57,339 bases of DNA from Burkholderia ambifaria. Lineage in GTDB: Bacteria > Pseudomonadota > Gammaproteobacteria > Burkholderiales > Burkholderiaceae. Position numbers and translations under genes: made by a program. The notes under the pieces were generated by a model, which worked only from the letters and a program-made list of their open reading frames with translations, had not been told where the DNA came from and did not search any database. The stretch lies in the NCBI RefSeq assembly GCF_001443045.1, contig NZ_LKPJ01000038.1, positions 7,070 through 64,408 on the forward strand, in the 5' to 3' direction. Positions 27,108-34,456 of this stretch are shown piece by piece. Position 1 is the stretch's first letter, and each line of letters starts with the position of its first letter.

Positions 27108-27124
27108 AGGGCTTGCAAAGAGAG

Positions 27125-27145
27125 CGCGCCGCACATAGCGGCGCG
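27125..27145 (-). terminator. Hairpin after the ETF-QO gene
   Basis: CGCGCCGC (27125-27132) pairs with GCGGCGCG (27138-27145), just past the stop of the minus-strand ETF-QO gene. The sequence after it on that strand is CTCTTTGC, a weak T-run. Confidence 0.5.
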
Positions 27146-27151
27146 TTCGGG

Positions 27152-28834
27152 CTACATGTTCGGGTAATTCGGCCCGCCGCCACCTTCCGGCGTGACCCAC
27201 ACGATGTTCTGCGTCGGGTCCTTGATGTCGCAGGTCTTGCAGTGCACGCAGTTCTGCGCGTTGATCACGAGACGATCGCTGCCGTCGTCGTTCTTCACGA
27301 ACTCGTACACGGCCGCCGGGCAGAAGCGCCCCTCCGGCCCCGCGTACGTGCGCAGGTTCACGCTCACCGGCACGTTCGCATCCTTCAGCGTCAGGTGCGC
27401 CGGCTGGTTCTCCTCGTGGTTCGTGTTCGAGATGAACACCGACGACAGCCGGTCGAACGTCAGCTTGCCGTCCGGCTTCGGATACTCGATCGGCTGGCAC
27501 TGCGACGCCGGTTTCAGCATCTCGTGGTCCGCATGCTGGTGATGCAGCGTCCACGGCACGTTGCCGCCCATCACCTTCTGCTCGATCCCGACCATCAGCG
27601 TGCCGAGGTACAGCCCCTTGGCCATCCACTGCTTGAAGTTGCGCGCGCGGTACAGCTCCGTGTACAGCCACGATTGCTTGAAGGCGTCCGGATACGCGTT
27701 GAGCTCGTCGCTCTGGCGGCCGGCCTGCACCGCGTCGAACGCGGCGTCCGCCGCCAGCATGCCGGTCTTGATCGCCGCGTGGCTGCCCTTGATCCGCGAT
27801 GCGTTCAGGAAGCCCGCGTCGTCGCCGATCAGCGCGCCGCCCGGGAACACCGTCTTCGGCAGCGACAGCAGCCCGCCGGCCGTGATCGCGCGCGCGCCAT
27901 ACGACACGCGCTTGCCGCCTTCGAGGAACGCACGGATCGACGGGTGCGTCTTGTAGCGCTGGAATTCCTCGAACGGCGACAGGTACGGGTTCGTGTAGCC
28001 GAGGCCGACCACGAAGCCGACCACGACCTGGTTGTTGTCCATGTGATACAGGAACGAGCCGCCGTACGTATCCGACTTCAGCGGCCAGCCGGCCGTGTGG
28101 ATCACGAGGCCCGGCTTGTGTTTCGCGGGCTCGATTTCCCACAGCTCCTTGATGCCGATCCCGTACGCCTGCGGCTCGGCGTTCGCGTCGAGCTTGTACT
28201 TCGAGATCAGCTGGCGGCCCAGATGGCCACGGCAGCCTTCGGCGAACAGCGTGTATTTCGCGTGCAGCTCCATGCCGAGCTGGAAGTTCTCGGTCGGCTC
28301 GCCGTCCTTGCCCACGCCCATGTTGCCGGTCGCGACGCCTTTTACCGAGCCGTCGTCGTTATAGAGAATCTCGGAAGCAGGAAAGCCCGGGAAGATCTCG
28401 ACGCCCAGGGCTTCGGCCTGTGCCCCAAGCCAGCGCGTGACGTTGCCCAGCGAGATCACGTAGTTGCCGTGGTTCTGGAAGTTGGCGGGCAGCGCCCAGT
28501 TCGGCGTCGTGACCGCGCTCTTCTCGGACAGGAACAGGAAGCGGTCTTCCGTCACCTCGACGTCGAGCGGCGCGCCGCGTTCCTTCCAGTCGGGGAACAG
28601 TTCGTTGATCGCGCGCGGATCCATCACCGCGCCCGACAGGATGTGCGCGCCGATCTCGGAACCCTTCTCGAGCACGCACACGCCGATCTCGGTGCCTTTC
28701 TCGGCGGCCAGCTGCTTGAGCCGGATCGCCGCCGACAGCCCGGCGGGGCCGCCGCCGACGATCACGACGTCGTATTCCATCGATTCGCGCGGGCCGTATT
28801 GCGCGACATACTGTGATTGCTGCATCTGAGACAT
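27152..28834 (-). CDS. Electron transfer flavoprotein-ubiquinone oxidoreductase
   Basis: A 560-residue membrane-associated enzyme passing electrons from reduced ETF to ubiquinone. The FAD site is V-I-V-G-G-G-P-A-G (GGGPAG at 27-32), followed by A-H-I-L-S-G-A-V-M-D-P and T-E-D-R-F-L-F-L. The C-terminal [4Fe-4S] site has Cys505, then N-C-V-H-C-K-T-C with Cys529, 532 and 535. Length is normal for bacterial ETF-QO. The start at 28834 gives the usual short N-terminus; the in-frame extension to 28963 is not typical. Together with etfBA 3 kb away it completes an electron path from flavin demethylases to the quinone pool. Codon use is core-like. Confidence 0.94.
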   Translation of the reverse strand: MSQMQQSQYVAQYGPRESMEYDVVIVGGGPAGLSAAIRLKQLAAEKGTEIGVCVLEKGSEIGAHILSGAVMDPRAINELFPDWKERGAPLDVEVTEDRFLFLSEKSAVTTPNWALPANFQNHGNYVISLGNVTRWLGAQAEALGVEIFPGFPASEILYNDDGSVKGVATGNMGVGKDGEPTENFQLGMELHAKYTLFAEGCRGHLGRQLISKYKLDANAEPQAYGIGIKELWEIEPAKHKPGLVIHTAGWPLKSDTYGGSFLYHMDNNQVVVGFVVGLGYTNPYLSPFEEFQRYKTHPSIRAFLEGGKRVSYGARAITAGGLLSLPKTVFPGGALIGDDAGFLNASRIKGSHAAIKTGMLAADAAFDAVQAGRQSDELNAYPDAFKQSWLYTELYRARNFKQWMAKGLYLGTLMVGIEQKVMGGNVPWTLHHQHADHEMLKPASQCQPIEYPKPDGKLTFDRLSSVFISNTNHEENQPAHLTLKDANVPVSVNLRTYAGPEGRFCPAAVYEFVKNDDGSDRLVINAQNCVHCKTCDIKDPTQNIVWVTPEGGGGPNYPNM

Positions 28835-28907
28835 GAGACTCGCACCAGAACTAGGATATTCGATTGCGACAGGTCGCTTGATCGCCCGCCGCATGTCAAG
28901 CGCGCCA

Positions 28908-30065
28908 TCAAATGATGCCGCGCTCCCGATACGGTTGATTGCGTTGCACCCGGTCGTAGCCAAAGCGCTCGATGTCCAGCGACTCGAGTCGCCCCTTCAG
29001 GATGAGTTCGGCAACAGCAAGACCCGCTGCGGGCGCATGCATCAACCCGTGCCCCGAAAAGCCCGCCGCAACAATAAAGTTTTCGCGATTTCCCGACCAT
29101 TTTCCGATGATCGCATTCCCGTCGAAATCGCACTGCTCATACAAGCCGGACCACGATTTCGTCAGCTGCAGCAACCCCAAGCCCGGGAAACGCCACTGAA
29201 CAGCGGGCCGTACCGTGTTGTCGAACCAGTTGACGTCCAATTCCTGGGAGAACCCGCGCGGAACTCGCGTGTCAACCAGTCCCCCGGAAAAGCCGCTACC
29301 CGCCGACCGAATCGCCAGCCCCTTCAGATCCTTAACGTACGGCATGTTCGGATGCGATGACTCGGCCGTGAAGACATGCTCGAAGCGAAGCATCGGATTG
29401 ACCGGCAACGGCATGCCGACCATGCCACTGACAACCTGAGCCCAAGGGCCCGCGGCATTGACGAAGTACTCGGCACGCAGCGTCTCGCCTGACCGTAGAC
29501 GCGCGCCAGTTACAACCAGTCCGCTCTCGTCGAATCCGACAACCTCATCCGACACAAAGCGGACACCCGCGTCACGCGCACGCTGCACGACCACCGAATG
29601 ATATTTTTGTGCGTCGAACCACCCATCGTCGGGCGAATACACGCCGGCGCCCAGGTCGTCGACGCGCAACATGGGGAAGCGTTGGCTGATTTGATCCGGC
29701 GTCAGAAACTCAGCCTTTACGTCCATGCGCCGCTGAACCTCGAGATTCGCCTCGAGCATACCGATACCTTCCGGCGGGACGATGAACAGGTAGCCCTTTG
29801 CCCGCCAATCCACTTTCTCGAGATCGTCCGCAGCTTGAGCGTCGAGCGCCTGAAAGAACTTGATGCTGTAGTCAGACATCGCGATATTCTCGGGGCAGCA
29901 AAAGAGTCGACGCGACCCGCCCGAACCCGCCGTCGCGGACGACGAAAACCCGCCCAGCGGCGCCGGGTCCACCACCGTCACCCTGAGTTGGGGATCAGCC
30001 CTCTTACAGAACAAGGCAATACTGGAGCCCACTGCTCCAGCGCCCACAATCACCACATCGTTCAT
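28908..30065 (-). CDS. FAD-dependent oxidoreductase, DAO family (sarcosine oxidase/amino-acid oxidase-like)
   Basis: A 385-residue DAO-fold flavoenzyme. The Rossmann motif is V-V-I-V-G-A-G-A-V-G-S-S, with an acidic end at V-T-V-V-D-P, and the C-terminal FAD-contact segment is A-A-G-F-S-G-H-G-L-M-H-A-P. These enzymes oxidise secondary or D-amino acids such as sarcosine, N-methyl amino acids or D-proline. It is clearly paralogous to the gene at 31065-32246: both share P-Y-V-K-D-L, G-F-S-G-G-L-V-D, W-S-G-L-Y-E-Q and an N-Q-P-Y-R-E end. It is divergent from the GntR gene at 30247, with operator-like palindromes between. The substrate is unresolved. Confidence 0.82.
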   Translation of the reverse strand: MNDVVIVGAGAVGSSIALFCKRADPQLRVTVVDPAPLGGFSSSATAGSGGSRRLFCCPENIAMSDYSIKFFQALDAQAADDLEKVDWRAKGYLFIVPPEGIGMLEANLEVQRRMDVKAEFLTPDQISQRFPMLRVDDLGAGVYSPDDGWFDAQKYHSVVVQRARDAGVRFVSDEVVGFDESGLVVTGARLRSGETLRAEYFVNAAGPWAQVVSGMVGMPLPVNPMLRFEHVFTAESSHPNMPYVKDLKGLAIRSAGSGFSGGLVDTRVPRGFSQELDVNWFDNTVRPAVQWRFPGLGLLQLTKSWSGLYEQCDFDGNAIIGKWSGNRENFIVAAGFSGHGLMHAPAAGLAVAELILKGRLESLDIERFGYDRVQRNQPYRERGII

Positions 30066-30087
30066 TCTCTCACCCTCGCAATACTGG

Positions 30088-30099
30088 ATCGTGTACAGT
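30088..30099. promoter_or_regulatory. Degenerate ATCGTATACGAT-type site upstream of a DAO gene
   Basis: ATCGTGTACAGT matches the regulon palindrome at 9 of 12 positions, 22 bp before the DAO start at 30065 and close to the second operator type at 30110-30133. It suggests input from the other GntR protein as well. Confidence 0.35.
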
Positions 30100-30109
30100 T
30101 GATTCGATT

Positions 30110-30133
30110 ATTGGATCCACAATCGGATCCCCA
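30110..30133. promoter_or_regulatory. Tandem GGATCC-type operator between DAO and GntR genes
   Basis: Two 12-mers stand back to back: ATTGGATCCACA (30110-30121, 10/12 to ATTGGATCCAAT) and ATCGGATCCCCA (30122-30133, 8/12). Their centres are 12 bp apart. The same paired layout occurs at 34210-34233. As I recall, ATTGGATCCAAT is the operator of the FCD-GntR repressor VanR of Caulobacter, which supports a GntR role. Confidence 0.65.
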
Positions 30134-30246
30134 TCTAAACGGGTGGATGGCCACATCTCTTCGACGGGCAACGAATCGGTCATCCACCCATACTGCAAAC
30201 CGAATAAGCGCTTGACGCATTCGTCTATCAGGAAAACTCGACCTGC

Positions 30247-30903
30247 ATGACCGACAAAACGCTAGACCAGACGCCCCTGACCGCAGACAGCGTGACCGAA
30301 CAGCTGCGTGCTCTCATCCTCAATGGCACGCTGGGCGTCGGCGTCCAGCTCAAGCAGGAGGTTCTTGCGAAGCGCTTCGGTGTCAGTCGTATTCCTGTGC
30401 GCGAAGCACTCAAGCGACTCGAAGCCGAGGGTTTGGTCACACATGCTCCACATCAAGGTTCCGTCGTCGCGTCCCGTTCCGTGCACGAGCTACTGGAAAT
30501 TCTCGACATGCGGGTGGGTCTCGAATCGCGCGCCCTCGTGCTAGCGATACCGCGGATGACGCTCTCCGTCTTCGAAGAAGCCGAATCCGTCATCGCGCGC
30601 TACGATGCCAGCGACATGCCTCGCGAGTGGGCCGAGTTGAATCTCGAATTCCATATGTGCCTGTATCGCCCTTGCAATCGTCCACGCCTGCTTAAGACAA
30701 TCGAAAACCTGGTGCGCGGGGTCGACATCCAGCTTCGCGCTCATCAATCGAGCGCGGCGGGAAGAAAATCTCCTCAGGACGAGCATCGCGCAATCCTCGA
30801 CGCTTGCATCGCGCGCGACGTTCGTCGCGCACGCGATCTGCTCGAAGCCCATCTCGAACATACGCAGCAGGTGTTGTGCAACGAACAGGGTTTCAGCGAA
30901 TAA
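30247..30903 (+). CDS. GntR-family regulator, FCD (FadR) subfamily (first of three)
   Basis: A 218-residue regulator with an N-terminal winged HTH: V-T-E-Q-L-R-A-L-I-L-N-G-T-L, then K-R-F-G-V-S-R-I-P-V-R-E-A-L-K-R-L-E-A-E-G-L-V. The FCD ligand-binding domain follows (~85-205), with D-M-R-V-G-L-E-S-R-A-L and an E-H-R-A-I-L-D-A-C segment. The FCD domain normally binds a carboxylate via a metal. It is divergent from one DAO gene and convergent with the other. The tandem GGATCC-type palindromes next to it and before the APC-permease operon are its likely targets. Confidence 0.88.
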   Translation: MTDKTLDQTPLTADSVTEQLRALILNGTLGVGVQLKQEVLAKRFGVSRIPVREALKRLEAEGLVTHAPHQGSVVASRSVHELLEILDMRVGLESRALVLAIPRMTLSVFEEAESVIARYDASDMPREWAELNLEFHMCLYRPCNRPRLLKTIENLVRGVDIQLRAHQSSAAGRKSPQDEHRAILDACIARDVRRARDLLEAHLEHTQQVLCNEQGFSE

Positions 30904-31014
30904 CCGCTATTGCCTGCTCCTTCGCGCCGTACAGACACTTTCCGGCACTGACCCGACGCCGCGTTGAACGCACACATCGACAGCATTCCGAATGCTGCCG
31001 TTGGCGAGCATCGA

Positions 31015-31044
31015 CGCAAGACCAGCAAACGGAGCGGTCTTGCG
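31015..31044. terminator. Hairpin between convergent gntR and DAO genes
   Basis: CGCAAGACC (31015-31023) pairs perfectly with GGTCTTGCG (31036-31044) around a 12-nt loop, between stops at 30903 and 31065. It probably serves both transcripts. A second inverted repeat, CAGCATTC/GAATGCTG, lies at 30981-30997. Confidence 0.5.
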
Positions 31045-31064
31045 CGCGAACTCTCGGGGCCGCT

Positions 31065-32246
31065 TTACAGAATCCCCACTTCCCGATACGGCTGATTCGC
31101 TTCAACACGTTCGTATCCGAGTCTCGTCAGATCGATCGTCTTGAACGAACCGTGCACGATCAATTCGGCGATGCCCCGCCCTGCCGCCGGCGAATGCATC
31201 ATGCCGTGGCCGGAAAAGCCCGCGACCGTATACAAGTTCTTGAGCCGCGAGTTCCATGCACCGATGACCGGATTGCCGTCGAGATCGTTCTGCTCGTAGA
31301 GGCCCGACCAGGTCCGATGGCACTTCGCTGCTTCAAACACCGGGAATCGATGCGCAACGGCCGGCCAGACCACGTTTTCGAAGTAGTCGTGATCCACGTC
31401 GAAATTGAAGCCTCGACGCTCGTTCCCATCCACCAAACCGCCTGAAAAACCGTTGCCTTCAGACCGGAAGGCCAGGCGGCTGAGATCCTTCACGTACGGC
31501 AGGTGCTCGACCGGATTGCCGCAGGTGAAGTAATGCTCGAAGCGCCGCATCGGAACGACAGGCAGCTCCATACCGAACATTTTCGCGATCAGGCCCGACC
31601 ACGCGCCGCCACAGTTGACGAATGCGTCCGCGTCGAGCCGCATTCCGCTCTCGAGCATCACGCTCTTCGCGCTGTTCGCCGTGACCTCGGCGTCGATGAC
31701 CTTATCCTTGAGATACACCGCGCCGAGTTCGATTGCCTTGCGACGAAAGCCCCACAACAGACCATTCGGATCGCACCAGCCGTCTTCGGGCGTATGTGCA
31801 CCGGCACCCAGGTCCTCTACATTGATCGACGGAAATCGCTCCTTCAATTCGCTCGGCGTCAACAGATCGACGTGGCAACCGTGAGCACGTTGAATCGCGA
31901 CGTTGCTTTCAAGCATCGACACCTTTTCCGGCGGCACCAGGAACAGATACCCGCCCTGCACCCAATCGACCGGTGCAGGCCGGCCATTTGCAATCATCGT
32001 GTTCTCGAAGTTCCTTATGACCTCCAGGCTGTAGAGCGACATCTGGATGTTTTCCGTACCGGAAAACTGGACGCGGCAGCCACCGGACGAGCGCAACGCC
32101 GATGCGAACTCGTATGTCGGATCAGGCTCGACGACACACACGCGCGTCCGCGGAGCTTGTACAAGGATGTTGTAGGCCACGCTGGAGCCCACGATTCCGC
32201 CGCCGATCACCACGACGTCATATTTCTGCGTTTGCGAATTGGTCAT
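31065..32246 (-). CDS. FAD-dependent oxidoreductase, DAO family (paralogue of 28908-30065)
   Basis: A 393-residue DAO flavoenzyme starting MTNSQTQKYDVVVIGGGIVG, with the C-terminal A-G-F-S-G-H-G-M-M-H-S-P-A-A-G motif. It resembles the other DAO gene throughout, including the substrate-side G-F-S-G-G-L-V-D loop and the W-S-G-L-Y-E-Q segment, so a local duplication with the GntR gene between is likely. It lies 82 bp downstream of the APC permease gene on the same strand and is probably cotranscribed, suggesting the permease supplies its amino-acid substrate. The start at 32246 begins the FAD motif normally. Confidence 0.82.
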   Translation of the reverse strand: MTNSQTQKYDVVVIGGGIVGSSVAYNILVQAPRTRVCVVEPDPTYEFASALRSSGGCRVQFSGTENIQMSLYSLEVIRNFENTMIANGRPAPVDWVQGGYLFLVPPEKVSMLESNVAIQRAHGCHVDLLTPSELKERFPSINVEDLGAGAHTPEDGWCDPNGLLWGFRRKAIELGAVYLKDKVIDAEVTANSAKSVMLESGMRLDADAFVNCGGAWSGLIAKMFGMELPVVPMRRFEHYFTCGNPVEHLPYVKDLSRLAFRSEGNGFSGGLVDGNERRGFNFDVDHDYFENVVWPAVAHRFPVFEAAKCHRTWSGLYEQNDLDGNPVIGAWNSRLKNLYTVAGFSGHGMMHSPAAGRGIAELIVHGSFKTIDLTRLGYERVEANQPYREVGIL

Positions 32247-32328
32247 TGCTAGTACCTCTGAAAAAGCCTGCGGATAAAGTCTTCGGGTTTGGATCGGAGC
32301 TGAACGGGATCGCTCGTTACGCAACGGA

Positions 32329-33954
32329 TCAGGTTGTCTGGGCGATCTTGCCGCCGGTGACTTGTGCAGCCTGGCGCCTAGTCCCCAACACGTCTTCCTC
32401 GTCGAGTCGCACGAGAGCTCGCGGCACACCGGTGTTGGCACCCCAGTAGTACGAAATCAGTGCGACAGCACAAACCATCAGGAAATCATACGGATGTGGT
32501 ACCGCTCCGCTGCCACCGAACGGTCCGAGATACGACGCCACCATCGTCAGCACGTAATATCCGACCAGCCAGAGCGAGCAACGTACCTGTTGCTTCATGC
32601 TGAGGTGGCCCACAGGCAGCTTCCGCAAGAAGACCAGATAGCCGATGTAGAGTGCAATCTGCGCACCCAGCAGCCAATACAGGCTCTTCCACCCGGACCA
32701 ATAGACGATCAGCGTCGCCACAACGAACGACAACGGGCCGAGCACCGACAGTCCCTTGACACGAAACGGCCGAACCATATCGGGACAGCTCTTGCGCAGC
32801 GCGGCGACGCAAACCGGAGCAATCGCGTAGCTAACGACGAGCGCGGCAGAAACGACCGAGATCATCGCTTCCCAGGACGGGAACGGCATCGTCCAGAAAA
32901 TCGACAACGCGAACGCAAGCCAGGTCGCAGGGCGCGGAATACCGGACTCCTTGTCGACCTTCGCGAATACCTTGAAGAAGGTTCCGGATTGCGCCCATCC
33001 ATAAATCGCGCGAGGCGTTGCATTGAAGAAGATGTTGCCGCAACCGCTCGGCGAGATGATCGCGTCGAGCACGACGACGACACCCAGCCATGCGATACCG
33101 AGTTGCAATGCGATGTCATGGAACGGCAGCGAAAATTTCTTGCTCAGTGCTTGCCAGCCCTCTCCCAACAGTCCCGTCGGAACCGCCCCGAGAAACGCGA
33201 TCTGCAACAGTACGTAGATGATCCCGGAACAAACGATCGAGAGAATCAACGCGATCGGAATCGTCCGTTGCGGGTTCTCGACTTCGCTTGCCACCGACAC
33301 GATGGGAGTCAGACCGAGGAAGGCGAAGATCACGCCCCCCGAGGACACGGCCATTTCGACACCGGACATCCCGAACGGAGCAAAGCCGGCTACGTGAAAG
33401 TTTTCCGGCTTGAAATGAAGCATCAGGGTCACGACGATCAATGTCGGTACCGCGAACTTGAAAACGCTGACGACGTTATTAGCCTTCGCGAACGTCTTGA
33501 CACTCGAATAATTGAGCCAGAAAAACAGCGCCACGAGCGCGAGCTGGACCAGCCACCCAGTCGTGCTCGGGTTGCTGGTTCCCGGATCATTGAGCACAGG
33601 AAACCATGCAGCGGCATATTGGCGTGCGGCCACCACTTCGATCGCGACCATGCTCGAAAGATAGATGACGGTGATGGCGCCGATGAGATAGCTCATCAAA
33701 GGCCCATGCGACGTATGGAGGTAACTGATCGCGCCACCCGCACGCGGCAGCGCGGCGCCGAGCTCACAATAGACGATGCCCAGCGTGAGTACTGCAACCG
33801 CCGCGATGACCCACGAGAAGATGCCCGCAGGACCGGCAAAGGAGGCGACGTGGCTGGCGGCAAACAACCACCCCGAGCCGAAGACCGTCCCAAGACCGAT
33901 GAACGTCAGATCGATCAGTGACAGTCGTTTTTTGAAGTGACCAGATTCAGGCAT
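32329..33954 (-). CDS. APC-family amino acid permease
   Basis: A 541-residue inner-membrane transporter with about 12 helices. The first reads L-T-F-I-G-L-G-T-V-F-G-S-G-W-L-F, the substrate-binding G-[ST]-G motif of the amino acid-polyamine-organocation superfamily, and A-V-S-S-G-G-V-I-F-A-F-L-G and S-E-V-E-N-P-Q-R are further hallmarks. GAGGAA precedes ATG 33954. It is followed by a DAO gene in the same orientation. The tandem GGATCC-type operator at 34210-34233 lies about 255 bp upstream. Substrate not identifiable from sequence. Confidence 0.85.
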   Translation of the reverse strand: MPESGHFKKRLSLIDLTFIGLGTVFGSGWLFAASHVASFAGPAGIFSWVIAAVAVLTLGIVYCELGAALPRAGGAISYLHTSHGPLMSYLIGAITVIYLSSMVAIEVVAARQYAAAWFPVLNDPGTSNPSTTGWLVQLALVALFFWLNYSSVKTFAKANNVVSVFKFAVPTLIVVTLMLHFKPENFHVAGFAPFGMSGVEMAVSSGGVIFAFLGLTPIVSVASEVENPQRTIPIALILSIVCSGIIYVLLQIAFLGAVPTGLLGEGWQALSKKFSLPFHDIALQLGIAWLGVVVVLDAIISPSGCGNIFFNATPRAIYGWAQSGTFFKVFAKVDKESGIPRPATWLAFALSIFWTMPFPSWEAMISVVSAALVVSYAIAPVCVAALRKSCPDMVRPFRVKGLSVLGPLSFVVATLIVYWSGWKSLYWLLGAQIALYIGYLVFLRKLPVGHLSMKQQVRCSLWLVGYYVLTMVASYLGPFGGSGAVPHPYDFLMVCAVALISYYWGANTGVPRALVRLDEEDVLGTRRQAAQVTGGKIAQTT

Positions 33955-34209
33955 GCAATTCGTTCCTCGAATAAATAATCCGCCGCACCGGCGAACGTCA
34001 GGTCGGGGCACTACGATGGCCAATACAACGCCACCCGCTCCAGCCCGAATCGATCGTCGCGATAGGTCGAGCCTTCATCGTTGCTTCAAGCCACGCGACG
34101 TACACCATGCCCCTACAAGATCGCGCCAGATCGACGATCCGCGCTCCAACCGACGAGGGCTCGAAAGCCAGTCACCGCGGTAAAAACACATCGCATTCGC
34201 ATCGATTTT

Positions 34210-34233
34210 ATTGGAGCCAAAATTGGATCCAAT
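34210..34233. promoter_or_regulatory. Tandem GGATCC-type operator upstream of the APC permease operon
   Basis: ATTGGAGCCAAA (34210-34221) stands directly beside ATTGGATCCAAT (34222-34233), the latter a perfect 12-bp palindrome. Centre spacing is 12 bp, as at 30110-30133. The site sits in a 500-bp divergent spacer that has no convincing gene. Confidence 0.7.
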
Positions 34234-34319
34234 AAAATATCCACCGATCCTAGCGTTGACTTGCGAGGGCGACACTCATGGATAACCCTCGGTTCACAGT
34301 CATCCCTGCTTCGGTAAGT

Positions 34320-34331
34320 TTGGTATACGAT
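34320..34331. promoter_or_regulatory. Candidate GntR operator upstream of the GMC oxidoreductase gene
   Basis: TTGGTATACGAT matches ATCGTATACGAT at 10 of 12 positions, about 125 bp before the GMC start. It is followed by an AT-rich stretch with TACTATAAT at 34348-34356 that could hold a -10 element. Confidence 0.55.
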
Positions 34332-34456
34332 TTACTCATTGCGGATACTATAATACATCCACGTCGGCCGTGAAAGCTCGTCTCGAGAGATCCGGTCACT
34401 CCCGCCCGGGAGCCCACCTTGTCGCAGGGCGCGGCAGCCACAGGAAGCTTGAAGAA

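Noticed and set aside
27113..28816. A 567-codon plus-strand frame opposite the ETF-QO gene
   Set aside because: Low-complexity R/V/H/L-rich antisense frame; the minus strand encodes a complete ETF-QO with its FAD and 4Fe-4S motifs.
32362..33921. A 519-codon plus-strand frame opposite the APC permease
   Set aside because: Highly charged R/D/H-rich text typical of the antisense of a membrane protein; no start signal or family.
34075..34275. A 66-codon minus-strand frame between the APC and GMC genes
   Set aside because: It runs through the tandem palindromes at 34210-34233 and has no protein features, so the region is better read as regulatory.
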